This document shows positions 19,702 to 37,028 of a DNA stretch of 37,028 nt, piece by piece (the stretch's first letter is position 1; every line of letters starts with the position of its first letter). Source of the DNA: Actinomortierella ambigua (Eukaryota > Mortierellomycota > Mortierellomycetes > Mortierellales > Mortierellaceae); the NCBI GenBank assembly GCA_016098155.1, contig JAAAJB010000059.1, forward strand, positions 53,695-90,722, given 5' to 3'. The translations under genes and the position numbers were made by a program. The notes beneath the pieces were generated by a model that saw only the letters and a program-made list of their open reading frames with translations, ran no database searches and had not been told where the DNA came from.

Positions 19702-22700
19702 TCAAAACAAAGAAAAAAATCCTACTTTATGGCGTAGCGGCCGCACAAATGACGTCTTTTTTTTTTTTTTTTTTTTTTTGTTTTGTTTTGTGCCTTTGCC
19801 CTTGAAATTAAATACCTCATCGACTGCATAGGACTCCTCGCTCTCCATGACCTTGATCTGGATCGCCTCAGCAAAGGCCATAGTGTTCATGTCGACATCG
19901 ACAACGTTGGCGACAGGGATGGAAATCTTGACCTTGTCGCCCTCCATCTTGGCGTGGAAAATCGACTTTTGGATCGCCTTGACCCAGTCTGCCCTCTGGA
20001 TCGCCGAGTCTGTCTTGAACGTATGCTTCTTGTTGTTTGTAAAGATATGGAATACCTCCTCGTTCGAAAGCGATGGTTCTGCTGACAGTGCATGCTTCAA
20101 GTCGATTGTCTTGATCGGGTAGTACACATCCTACAAAAATATTCCCCAATAAAAATTAGTTGGGCTTCTAGGTGGAGTGTAACTCGTCCCCCCCCCACCC
20201 TTCCCTTCCGCTCTTCCCTCCTGCTGCACTTACTGTCTGGTTGTTGTAGTAGCTCAGGAAATCATTCTTGAGCACAAACCAATAGCGGTAGTACTTTTTG
20301 GTGGTCCTTGACTTTTTCGAGAAGAATCCTTCCTTTTGGACAACATCCTATGCAATGAGTCGATCACAAAGGGAGAAGAAGCGGTGAGACACTTGCAACA
20401 TTCTAGAAAAGATACGGGCATGGTCTTAAAACAAAAGGGTGTCTTTACCTGGCTACTGGGGAGGTTGGCGTAAAAGCAAATGTGGTTCGTGGTAAGGTAC
20501 ATGTATCCGGGTAACAACACGGACCGAGCCAACCAACACGAGTACTCTGTAGGGCAAACCATTCGACCGGGGCATGAAAATTCAAGAGGGAAATAGAGAG
20601 AGGAAAAAAAAAAGGGCTGTGAGCACACAGACAGATAGACACATGGTACCCAATGCAAACGATATTTTCCCGAAAACCTTTTTGCCCAATGAGGTCATCC
20701 AGCATATTCCCCTGCTCCTGCTCCTCTTCCTTACAAGTCCCTTTTACTCCCCCTCAAACTGTCTTTTTCCATGTTTCTTTTACCTCCAAGAAAGTCTTCG
20801 ACCTCGGGATATCCAAAGGCAGACTTTAGCTTCTCGGCAATATTCTTGCTATCGCGGAAGGAGCCAAAGGAGATGGCACTCTCCGACTTGCTCATGTCGC
20901 CTTGTTCACTTCGGCTATGGTGATGAGACTTTTCCCGCGAGGGGTGAGGACGAGGCACGGCTGCTGAGGAGGATGGTGACGACTCTGTTGGATCCTCGTC
21001 ATCGTCCTCGTCCGAGCTGCTGCCTTCGCTCGTATCCGCCTCATTGTCCGAATGAATCCCCAGAGCATGCAGGGACCGTTTGCTGATCAACGAAGGTCTC
21101 TTGTGGAGCTTGGAGTCTAGACAACGGGGAAGGGGAAGGGGGATCAAAATCAGCTGACCATAGACAAGATTCATATGACATTTTTCTCTCTCCCCAAAGA
21201 GGTTTCTTTGTCTGTCTGTCTTACCATTCTTGACATGAACCAGGTCATCGTCTTCCTCGCTCGCATCTGATCGTGGACCAAGGGCTCCTAGACCCTCCTA
21301 TGGTGGCAAAAGGGACAAAATGACAGTGCTGTCGTGAGAAACAATGCGCAGGTAATGTAATGGATACAGGGAATAGGGGGGGGGGTCAAGCTGGGGGATA
21401 TAAAAATAAAGTATTGTATACGACTTGTTTTTTTTTTAGTGCAGTCCTGTAAGATACCCCCCATCCATGTTCCCCCATCGTACGATGTAGACTACCAGTA
21501 AAATGTGCCCATCCAGAGTACCCACATGGATGATTATTTTGTCTCTGTTACCACATCGGGTTCATTTTAGCGTTGGTCCAAGTGTTAATTCAACTTGATA
21601 CTGTTGTGCCTTCGTCACAGTGAGCGTTGTGTGTGTGTGTGTATGTGTGTTTTTACCCGGGGTGGTGAAAGAGAGAGAAAGAAAGTAAGGAAGGAAGAGA
21701 AAAGAAAAAAAGGGGGGGGGATCGTTGGGGAAGAGAAAAAAAACTTACCGAACGAAGCGCGGCAGCGACAAACTGCAAGAGGGCAGACCCACTGGTCGGG
21801 GGAACGATGCGCTCGGTGATGCTTCGAGAGAGGCCAGTCGACAATGGCTCTGACTTGGTGGTGCTCGTGTCCGTATTGCTCCTCGTGAGGACAAGGGGAG
21901 GAAGGCTAGGCGACGAGGGGGTAGGAGTGGTAGTGGTGTTGTTGTTGTTGATGATGCTCTTGCTGCCACCACTACTGTTGTCGTTGTGGGTGGTGGAGCT
22001 CGTGCCGATGGGGACGTTAGGGTGGTCGTTGGCTGAGCTCATCGTGATTATAAGGTTGAGATTGCTGTCAGGGTCAGGTATGTGTGTGTCAGTGTCAGAC
22101 CTTGACCGAGGACAGTAAAAGTGTTGTTGTTGTTGTTGTTCACTATTGTGCTGTGGATGGGGTGGAGGAGGAGGAGGAGGAGGAGGAAGGGGAACAGAAA
22201 GAGAAAGAAGGGAATGAGGAGGAGGAGGAGGAGGTAAAGAGGAAGAGAAAGAAGAAGAAGAAGAAGAAAAAGAAGGAATGGAGGAGACTGTGAAGCGCAC
22301 CCTTTTGCCGTGTGCCTTCCGCGTGTTTGTCGGGGGGCTGTTGGGAAAATGAAGACCGCTTCCAGCTGTAGAAGTAGACGCAGTACTCTTCTTCCTCAGA
22401 GAAGCTAAAGACTTGGGACCGCCGGTGTGTTTTGTAGAGAGTGCGGTCTGGTGGAGCACTCTCTGCTGTGGATGGTTGCTAGCGCTACAATTGCTGTTGT
22501 TGCTGTTGCTGTTGTTGTTGCTGTTATTATCGTTATTAGGATAACATGGGGCAGTCGAGTCGACTCTTGCTTCCTGTTGTGGCTGTTGCTGTTGCGGAGA
22601 GTGTGATCTTGTCGTAGCTATAGAAGTACCAGTGGTGGTAGTAGGCGTCGGGGCAAAAAGATGGCAGAACAAAGAGGTTAGCGACCGTGTCCACCCTGCG

Positions 22701-23188
22701 ACTCGCTCTACCCATGTAGATGTTGTGGATGATGTAGGTGTTGTAGGTGTTGTTGTAGATGTTGTTGTAGTTGTAGTTGTAGTTGCTGTTGCTGCTGCAG
22801 TGGTTTTGGAGAGGGAGGGGGAGAGGGATGTGGGCAGTGCGACTACGGCAGGCAGGACAAGTGGCGAAACAGGCACGACAATGTCAATGTCGATATTGTT
22901 GTCGTTGTTGTTGTTGTTGTTGTTGTTGTTCTTGCTGTCTGCTATAGGTTCTGTGCTGTGGTCGTTGGTACCACGACCACTGCTAGCACCACATTGACCC
23001 TCTCCCCCTGTCTGACGGCGAAAATGGCCCCTTGCAGCGGCCACGGCCATCCACTTTTTTCTTGCCCGTGGCCTCGTGCTCGCGACATCTTTGATGATTG
23101 TCATCCCCGACACCGTCGTTCTCGAGGCTGAGGGTGTAGTTGTTGTTGTGCTCGAGGTGGCCAAGGCAGCAGCGTTGTCGAATGACAT
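19702..23188 (-). CDS. ATG26: ATG26/UGT51-like GRAM-PH protein lacking the glycosyltransferase domain (truncated)
   Basis: N-terminal half of a sterol 3-beta-glucosyltransferase. Exons: 21749-23188, 21225-21297, 20784-21116, 20449-20546, 20234-20347 and 19816-20130, 791 codons; all junctions are GT-AG and in phase. Residues 1-480 are low-complexity Ser/Thr/Asn/Pro/Gln. The GRAM domain (about 590-648) has CWLARSVLLPGYMYLTTNHICFY. The PH domain (about 650-744) runs from KEGFFSKKS to WVKAIQKSIF, then KISIPVANVVDVD...AVDE, where ATG26 would go on to its second GRAM and UDP-glucose transferase domains. Here the frame meets a donor (GTATTT at 19815) or, unspliced, reads through a poly-Lys stretch to TGA at 19702 (828 aa). 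No second GRAM or transferase follows before NAC-beta. It could bind phosphoinositide membranes without making sterol glucosides, or be a broken or misassembled gene. The join of the long first exon is less certain than the rest. Confidence 0.8.
19737..19779. repeat. Poly-T (23 nt) next to a NotI sequence
   Basis: A run of 23 T (19757-19779) sits 12 bases from GCGGCCGC (19737-19744), immediately beyond the last recognisable ATG26-like exon. In the minus-strand frame the tract encodes poly-Lys. Long homopolymers are common in this genome, but this one marks the exact place where homology stops. Confidence 0.7.
21298..21748 (-). other. Long intron 1 of the ATG26-like gene
   Basis: A 451-bp GT-AG intron (phase 0) between ...AAALRS and EGLGALG. 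It contains a GT/CA microsatellite (about 21628-21650) and runs of G/C and T. A small extra exon inside it cannot be excluded, but none is needed to keep the frame. Confidence 0.55.
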
Positions 23189-23682
23189 GTTTTTTTTTCT
23201 TCTTTTCTCGAGGAATTAAGAGGATCAAGAAAAAGGGAAAAGGAAGAGAGGAGAATAGAAAAGAAAAGAAAACAGACAACCTGTCCACCATCTGTCTCCC
23301 TCTATCTGTCTCTCTTTCGCACTCTCTATCCCTTGCAACACAAACACGAGAAAGGGGGATGGGGGGGGGTGAAGGAGTCCAAGCAACAACAACTAGCCAT
23401 GGTTGGGTGGTGGTGCAACATGTCTGTTGGCGGTGTCTGCTGCCTCTGGAATTCAAGGTTGGGGAGGAGAGAAGGGGTGACGAGAGAGAGAGAACACCCC
23501 TTCCTCTCTCTCTCTCTCTCTCTCTCTGTCTCCCTTTTGCTCTCTCTCTCTTGTCCTGTTCACACACACACACACACACAGCACAGTCCTCTACTCTCCT
23601 AGTCAGCCCCGTTGTTGGTTGGCCATCCAGCCCAATGGATATGGATGTCTATTCTCCAGGAGAAGGGCTCAGCTGCGCTCTA

Positions 23683-23725
<43 letters not shown>

Positions 23726-23790
23726 AACGGCGGTTGCTCGTGGCTATAGGCACCATGCCAACTCTCCTTCAATGGGTTGTGTCGTAAGGA

Positions 23791-23830
<40 letters not shown>

Positions 23831-24463
23831 AGAAGGAACAACTTTGCTGTGCCAAGCATCATCGAGTCCATGAGCCATGCAAACACAAAATGGTCGACCC
23901 ACAGCCTCCTCATTGTCGACAATGCTGTGGAGAAACGAAACAACTATCCGTACTTACTTTCAGGACAAGAAGAATAAGCAGCTGAAGAAGAACAAAAGAA
24001 GAAGGAGAAGAGGCACGACAGCAGCACACACACTCCTGATGCAATGTTGTGAATGAGTGCAAAACAAAAAAAGGAACAAGAGAGGACAAGGGAAATGGCT
24101 GCTGCACCCAAAACGACCTTAAAAAAATCACGCTCTACTTCCTCCACCCACCCCAGACAAAATAAAAAATGGCCCAATCACAGACAGTCCAGCTGTGCCC
24201 TATTCAAACATGCCCCCCTTTTCCATCCCACCCGCCATGTGTGCAAACAGGAAACTTGCACAAACCAGTCAGTCCAACAGCAGAACTGAACTGTACTCCA
24301 GAACAGAACAATGTGTATTTACGCGGAAAAATAAAACTAACGAAAAAAAAAAACCTCGAAAGAAAAGACAAAGAAATAAGCATGGTAGAGAGGAGAGTAA
24401 CTGGCTAACTGACTGGCCAACTGACCGACTGACTGACTGACACTGACTCAACTTGACTCCCAC
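23189..24463. other. Intergenic: ATG26-like leader and MIC26/27-type gene 3' end
   Basis: Both neighbours run leftward, so this holds the ATG26-like promoter/leader and the 3' UTR of the gene to the right. It is dominated by simple sequence (listed separately) and ends with a degenerate ctgact repeat near 24405-24445. The open frames are microsatellite artefacts rich in Arg-Glu or Ser-Leu. No TATA box was recognised. Confidence 0.5.
23501..23830. repeat. Microsatellite cluster: (CT)n, (CA)n, two (GA)n
   Basis: (CT)n at about 23505-23527, (CA)n at 23561-23580, (GA)n at about 23685-23727 and again at about 23794-23827. They lie 300-650 bp upstream of the ATG26-like start. CT/GA tracts in fungal promoters can keep nucleosomes away, but here this is only an inference. 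Confidence 0.85.
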
Positions 24464-26107
24464 TTAAAAGGCCCGCTCGCCACGAGCGTTGCTCGCCTGC
24501 TCATTCAATGTGCGGAGACGCTCCTCGTCCTTGAGGGCCATGTCATGCCAAAAGTCGGCCTCGTCCTGGAGGATCTTTTGCATCTTCCTGTTGATGCTGT
24601 GCTCCAGATGCTCGACTCCGTTCTTGATCATGTGCGCACGCTTGTCCAGATTCTCCAGCCCATGCGCGTCCCCCTTTCGCTGGCCCTTCTTGCCTCCCTT
24701 TTCATAGATGGTCCGCGTCTCCTCCACCCCGTGCGGCTCATGTCGCGTCTGCCGGTGCCGCGGCACCGTCGCATCAATCACATTGTCGTGCACCTTGCGA
24801 CCCGTCTCCTCTGCATCCACCCTGCCCAGCATCGCTCCACGCGTCACTGCCGCGTCGTGGCCCCGCACTGCCTCCTTGGCCACATGCAGATCCGCATTAC
24901 TGGGTCGGCGGCGGCGGGGAGGAGATGATGCCGTCGTCTTGCTGTTGCTGACGTTGGCCTCTTGGAGCTTACGGTCCACATAGGCTTCGCGGTCCGTCTT
25001 TGTCATCGGCTCTCGACTACCCACCATCTTAATTTCAAGCTCGGGGTTGCCCGCAGCACTCTCGTCTGCTCGCCACCAACCAAAGAGATTGTATGCACCT
25101 GCGGCCGGTGGTGGAGGAGCGGCAGCGGCCTCTTCTCTCTTTTTCGTGCTTCTCGTCTCCTTGTCGCGCTTTCGGCTCCACCAGTGTTCGTCTGGCTTGA
25201 GCGTGTCGTCCAGATCATCCTGACGACGGAGTTGTTGGCCCATCGTCTCTGAAGATGAAGAAGAAGAAGAGGACTTGAGGCCAAACAATCCGCTCGCGCC
25301 TGCTGCAGCTCCAGCAGCACCGGCCTTTGTGGTTTCCTCTCGACCGAGGATGTCGTCCATCTCGGCGCGTTGCTGGTCAAGCCAGAACTTTGCCTCCTTT
25401 GCAGACTGGCTCTGGGCGAGCTTGGACAGCTCTTCCTTGCCCACGGCGCGCGAGGTATCGGCTAGGCCCTCGACCTTGGACTTTACGCTCTCCCAAGTGG
25501 CGCCGACCTCTTGCGAGATGTCTTGTCCGACATTGGCTGCCTCCCTCTTCAAGTCGCCCAACGAGGACGGGTGTCGGAGGTCTACCGCATCTGCCTTGCC
25601 GATGCGCAGCGGACGACCCAAGTTGTGCAGGTAGTAGTCCGAGTGGGCTGGCAAAAAGTAGTTTGCAGTCAGCGCAGCCATGGTCAACGGTGTCAGGATC
25701 TTGACGGGGACGCTCCCTGGAAAGAGAGGCAGAGACACATGACAGATGACAAAGACAGAGACAGACAGATAGAGATGGAGAGACAGGAGACCCAAACGTT
25801 AAACTCTACATGTGGTGCAACAGGCTCATTGTGGAACAACCAAACAAAAAAACTATGATGCCACACCACGTTGGGGAATGGGGAATATTATCATACGTGA
25901 ACGGGCGACAAGAGCCGAGCCTGCTACGCCTGCCGCGGCAGCATAAAAGAGACCAGCACCGACAGACTCGTGCTGGGCGAGCTGGTGACGGTACTCGTTC
26001 TTGTCGACAGGCTGGCTGCTCCACGAGGCAAGACGGCGACGGTCATCGGGACTGTCAATATTGTTGCTGCTGCTGCTGCTGCTGCTGCTGTTATTGCTGT
26101 TGCTCAT
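24464..26107 (-). CDS. MICOS complex Mic26/Mic27-type protein (apolipoprotein O family) with long C-terminal extension
   Basis: Probably an inner-membrane subunit of MICOS, which shapes mitochondrial crista junctions. Exons 25897-26107 and 24464-25716 (intron 25717-25896, GT-AG, phase 1) give 487 aa. After a Ser run at the N-terminus come a hydrophobic segment with small residues (GAGLFYAAAAGVAGSALVA, about 50-68) and the family's second segment, SRSVPVKILTPLTMAALTANYFLP, where R-x-(L/I)PxxxLxPLT...YFLP is the recognisable Mic26/27 signature. Known members are about 200-270 aa; here some 390 residues follow the hairpin. They are charged and helix-prone, with segments resembling apolipoprotein amphipathic helices (REAANVGQDI..., ESVKSKVEGLAD), a Ser run, a Pro/Ala run, and a C-terminal Glu/Lys/Arg-rich likely coiled region. 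The family call rests on the short hairpin signature, so it is good but not certain. Confidence 0.75.
26063..26089. repeat. Coding trinucleotide repeat (GCT/AGC)n
   Basis: Nine GCT/GTT-type triplets on the plus strand encode the N-terminal Ser run of the Mic26/27-type protein read on the minus strand. Length variation between strains would be expected. Confidence 0.85.
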
Positions 26108-27655
26108 TGCAGAAGAGTTTTTCTTCTTCTCTTGCGAGAGAGTAAAGAGATGTGTGTGTACGGTAATGGTTTTTTAAAAGGCTGTTTGGGGAAGGATGTT
26201 TGTTACGTGTGTGCGAAAAGAAAGAGATGGGTGGGAAAGAAATTGCATTTTTCGGTGAAAAGTAGAAGGGGGATGTATGGGTTTTGTCTTTCGCTAAAGC
26301 AGGTCTATGTTCGACGCAACTCGGATTGTTTCACTTGTCCACCCTCTCACTCCCCCACTCCTCCACGCCACCCCACCCCCACGGTGGCCCACCTATTGTT
26401 GGATATCATATTTCTAAGCAAATGAAGAATGGTATTTTTTTGCTTCATAGTGACTACATGACAAGAGGGGGGAGCGTGTGATGCTTGATGCGATGAATGT
26501 AGTTGGACCGAGCAGGGTCACACACAGTGAAACAATCATAGTCGCCGCTGTGTACCATGGGAGAGGAAAGAGTAAGCAGAGTGTGTGTGCTGTGTGTACA
26601 GAAGGAGAGGGAGAGGAATGGAAGGCAGCCCACACATTCCTGGGGGGTGTAGGACAATGTTACCGTTGCAGTGTAACAAACCCCATCCATGCGACTGTGC
26701 ATGGGAGAACAGCACAGTCTCACTGCGTGATAAGGAAGAAGAAGAAGAACAGGTAGACGACACTTACTCCTCAAAGAGTCATTGACCAGCACCGAGTAAC
26801 AAGTAGTACACGCGTGCCACTGTCAAGCTGCATGAGTGGCTGACTGCCACTACTACTACTACCACCATGCACTACTACTACTACCACCATGCAAACGAGC
26901 AAGCAAGCAAGCAAGCCATCTCCCCCAGTCCATCTGATTAGAAAGAGTATGTACTACGAATGTAGACAGAATAGCATGAGCGTGCAAGCTGGAATATTAA
27001 AGTCTTCTCTCTCTCTCTCTCTCCTACCTCTGTCATATGGGGTATGCAAAGAGTGGGCAGACCATCTACTACTGCTGCGTTGCTCGAATGTCTCATGGCC
27101 ACCTGTTTGATGAACACGAGCGACATTTATTGGGTGGGGGAAACCAGCGCTTGTGTACTGTTGAAAGGGTACTACACCTTTGCTCCTGCTGCTGGGGAAG
27201 GAAAGGAGAAGCGAGAGAGAGATGTGCAGTGTGTTATACATCTACGGTGTATGAATGTACAGTAGACTACTGTGTACACGACGGGAGGCGGGTGCATATT
27301 TGCGGGCTCCTATTATTGTTTGGATGGGTGCTGCCGCTGACCCTGCCTGCCTGCCTGCGGGAACCTGAGTTTGAGTTGCTCTGTCATGTGCATCTCCTCA
27401 AAAATATATCAAAGTGGGTGACACATATACATAGCATACAACATTCAACTCTTTTTTCTTTCCTCTCTCATTGCAACAACAACGACAACAACAATCACCC
27501 ACAACCACAACCGCCTCTTTCTTCTTCTTCCTCTTCCTCTTCCTCTCTCCTCTTTGTCTTCCTCTCACTCTCTCTCTGTCACTCTCACTCCCCTCCCCCC
27601 TTCCATCCTCTCGCATTGCTCATCCTCTCCATTGACCCACAACGACTTTACCTCA
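26108..27655. other. Divergent intergenic region between the Mic26/27-type gene and SNF1
   Basis: The two genes start away from each other across 1.5 kb. It contains a 2 x 22-bp tandem repeat (26849-26892) followed by a short gcaa run, a CT tract near 27007-27022, and a pyrimidine-rich SNF1 leader (about 27440-27640). Open frames here are short or overlap the SNF1 first exon in another frame. No TATA box was recognised. Confidence 0.5.
26849..26892. repeat. Two perfect tandem copies of a 22-bp unit
   Basis: The unit is four act triplets followed by accaccatgc. Copies are at 26849-26870 and 26871-26892, directly followed by gcaagcaagc repeats. It is a minisatellite likely to vary in copy number. 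Confidence 0.9.
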
Positions 27656-32732
<5,077 letters not shown>

Positions 32733-32851
32733 AAGGAATGAATGGAGAAAGAGAGAGCAAGAGGAAGAAAGGAAAAAAAAGAAGACGCGATGCAACAATA
32801 GCAACAGCAACAGCTTTCCTTACTACAGAAACAAAAAACACGACAAATAAT

Positions 32852-32898
32852 AGTAATCATAACACTAATATAGTAATCATAGTAATCATAGTAATATA
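32852..32898. repeat. Short agtaatcat repeats downstream of SNF1
   Basis: The 9-mer agtaatcat occurs at 32852, 32872 and 32881, the last two in tandem, followed by a partial copy. It is AT-rich and close to the SNF1 stop, so it may form part of the 3' UTR. Confidence 0.7.
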
Positions 32899-34593
32899 TG
32901 GAAGCGGAAAAGACCCCGGGAAGTGATCATGTTGCGTGGCGCAGAACCGAAGAAAGGTCGAGGCGACAAGAGTCGAAGATTTGGGTGTTTGATAGAGGAG
33001 GGAATGGTGTCATAAAAGAAGGTGGTGGTGTCGATGAATGAATGGAGAGTGTTGAGAGAGAGAAAGAGAGAGAGAGGCAGATTGGGGCTGTGAAGAAGTC
33101 CAGGAAAAAAAAAAGAGGGAGAAGGAAAGAGGCTTCTAGAGAAGCAAGCTTGGATCTCCAAGATCTCTATTTGGGCAAGAAAGGGACACCATAGCAATGT
33201 GATTTGATGTCAGAGCGTCCAATATTGTGCCATTGGGTCAGTATCTTGAATCCCTGGTAAGTTTTGTTGTTGTTGTTGTTGATATTGTTCTCGTGCATGG
33301 TTAGGCAGGGAACAGTTATCGAGAGAGCCAAAGAAGGACCAGCTTTGAGAGCACGTTTGGAGGGAGAGTAAGAGATGCAACAAGATGCAGCACTCACTTT
33401 TTTTCATGTGAGTGCAACAACTTACAATCGTGCAGTGTACAGTACAGTTGTACCATGTTGCAACTAATAAAATCAAGAGCGTGCACACGCCATTTCAGAG
33501 GATTGATCTGCCATCCATCGCCCTTGTTGGAGGTTTTTGTTGTTTTTGATATTGTTGTTGCCACCACAGAAAACGCAAAACTTCTTTTTTGGTGGCACGA
33601 GTTTATTTCGCGCGTAGAAAGGGCGTGCAAAATAAAGGGGGTAAAAAAAAATGAAGCGCAGGGCGATCAGCAGTCACAACTCGCAATTTGCAAGGGTATT
33701 GCGCCATCGCGTGCAGAGGATGATGAGTTTTTTTTTCTTTGTGTAGTTTGTCCACCCACAACAGCTTGTTTTTGACCTAGGGTAAAACATGAAGGAGGGG
33801 GGACCAAGGAGACGAGTGAAGAAGGGGGGTGGAGGAAGGATAGACATGTGCCGAAAAATCACAACAAGAACAGTATTAAAAACACACGAGAAAAGGAGAA
33901 ACCACTGCCTCCATGTCAGAAAGGTCCAGTACAGTAGAAGGGAGAGAGATTATTCATCATTGGAACGAGATTTCTAAGCCATGCATACTGACTGCTCCTC
34001 AGGGTCCAAGTCGAGAACCCGTCGGTCTTGGCAAGCAAGTTGGATAGATGGATATTGGGTGCAAGTGGGGATGGTCCTAAGGATGATTTCGTACATCATG
34101 GTAGTGTATTCTACCCGGCAATACCGTCGGCATAGGACATCTACGGAGGGGACGAGGACGAGAGGGGAAGGTGTGCTTGGGCGTGGAATGGTACGTAGAA
34201 CGTGCCCTTTCGGAGAGAGCCTAATTCCTCTACCACAGATGAGTACAGTGTACGGAGGAAGGGCAAGCGAGGGCGAAAGGCCCTATTCGATCGCGCTGAA
34301 TGATGCCATCCAGTGCCAAAATTGAGATTTTGGATTTGATTTGCCAGGACCAAACGCACACATAACACCCACCCACACACACTCTCTTTGCACATCAGGG
34401 CCATCGAGGCATCGTTCCCCGCAGGTGAGCACACAGCAGCAGGGGGGGGGGCGTGTGTGAGTGAGAGAAGTGAAATGAGCGAGTGACAGGCAGGGAAAAA
34501 ATGACGGACGATCTCTGTTCTCCGGCTGACATTGGGCAATTGCTAATCGCTATCTTCGTCGTCGTCTTTGTCCTTCTTTCGCTTCATCTAAAA

Positions 34594-34599
34594 TATAAA
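34594..34599 (+). promoter_or_regulatory. Possible TATA box of MET3
   Basis: TATAAA about 215 bases upstream of the MET3 ATG, followed by a long CT-rich leader, in which fungal transcription starts often lie. Based on motif and position only. Confidence 0.3.
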
Positions 34600-34749
34600 G
34601 AGTCCCATATTGCCCCCCCCCTCTTCCTTCATTCCTCTTCTTCTTCTTTTTCTTCTTCTTGTCCTCCTCATCCTTCTCGTCTCATTCCCCACACTCCCTT
34701 GGACCTGTTTTTCGGAAACACTTTCCTTGATTTGATACCCCACTTGTAA

Positions 34750-36655
<1,906 letters not shown>

Positions 36656-37028
36656 AAAACTCGCTCGAGTTTACTCTTTGTCTTGAACAAACAAAAAAAA
36701 AAGTATAGGCCACTTGTTCTTTACATGCCCCCCCCCTCTCCCTTCCCGTATAAGAGTTTTTTTCTTTCCTGTCGCTCTTTCGTACATATTCCACTCTCCA
36801 TCCATTGTAGCATAGATTTGTCTCCATAAAAATGATTTGAAGTAAGCAACATATGGTGCGCACCACCAAAAAGTGGTAATTCTTTTCAATTTCGATCCCG
36901 GGCTGATCACGTGGATCACGACCCTTGAATTCCTTGAGTTAACTGCCAAGCGAAAAAAAAAAAGACTGAGTGGTCCTTCAGTTTCTTCCACAATCTCACT
37001 TTCTTTCTCTCTCTCACGCACAAACACA
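36656..37028. other. MET3 downstream region to window end
   Basis: Presumed MET3 3' UTR followed by AT-rich intergenic DNA; the last bases are a CT tract. A CACGTG E-box lies at 36908-36913 within gatcacgtggatcacg. It could belong to the promoter of a gene beyond the window. No coding region recognised. Confidence 0.5.

Noticed and set aside
19469..19831. Plus-strand frame of 120 codons beside the truncated ATG26-like gene
   Set aside because: The first 70 codons look protein-like, but it matches no family, ends by translating the poly-T tract, and overlaps the 3' end of the opposite gene. Kept only as a possibility.
23140..23787. 215-codon plus frame upstream of the ATG26-like gene
   Set aside because: It is composed of microsatellite translation (Ser-Leu, Arg-Glu runs) and begins antisense to the real first exon.

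Overview
This is nuclear DNA of a filamentous fungus. The genes are GC-rich and interrupted by small spliceosomal introns with polypyrimidine-rich 3' ends. The spaces between them are AT/CT-rich and full of microsatellites, and many proteins carry Gln, Ser, Asn, Thr or His runs. Proteins such as an ATP sulfurylase with a C-terminal APS-kinase-like domain, Snf1, Ncr1/NPC1, Ppx1-type polyphosphatase and a GRAM-PH sterol glucosyltransferase relative are fungal. The style (intron-rich, long low-complexity insertions) suggests an early-diverging lineage such as Mortierellomycota; that placement is an inference from gene style, not from a search.

Layout, left to right: 3' end of an unidentified His/Asp-rich membrane protein (+); NPC1/Ncr1 sterol transporter (+, 2 exons); a 2.6-kb gene-poor stretch with two hairpins, one a 77-bp near-perfect palindrome; tRNA-Asp(GTC) (+); glucose-6-phosphate dehydrogenase ZWF1 (-, 5 exons, one GC-AG intron); Ppx1-like exopolyphosphatase (+, 2 exons); a type II membrane GH17 beta-1,3-glucanase (+, 2 exons); nascent-polypeptide-associated complex beta subunit (-, 3 exons); an ATG26-like gene that keeps the GRAM-PH part but has no glycosyltransferase domain (-, at least 6 exons); a MICOS Mic26/Mic27-type protein with a very long C-terminal extension (-, 2 exons); SNF1 kinase (+, 9 exons); and ATP sulfurylase MET3 (+, 2 exons).

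All exon structures below were built by hand from splice sites, reading phase and fit to the protein families. I placed 24 introns: 23 are GT-AG and one, in ZWF1, is best explained as GC-AG.

The genes are ordinary housekeeping functions (sterol handling, NADPH supply, polyphosphate turnover, wall glucan remodelling, nascent-chain binding, cristae shape, energy sensing, sulfate activation). They do not form a cluster with one shared pathway. I see no prophage, CRISPR, biosynthetic cluster or intact transposon. The most interesting items are the truncated sterol glucosyltransferase, the palindromic element, the GC-AG intron, and lineage-specific low-complexity insertions inside conserved domains (SNF1, GH17, Mic26/27).
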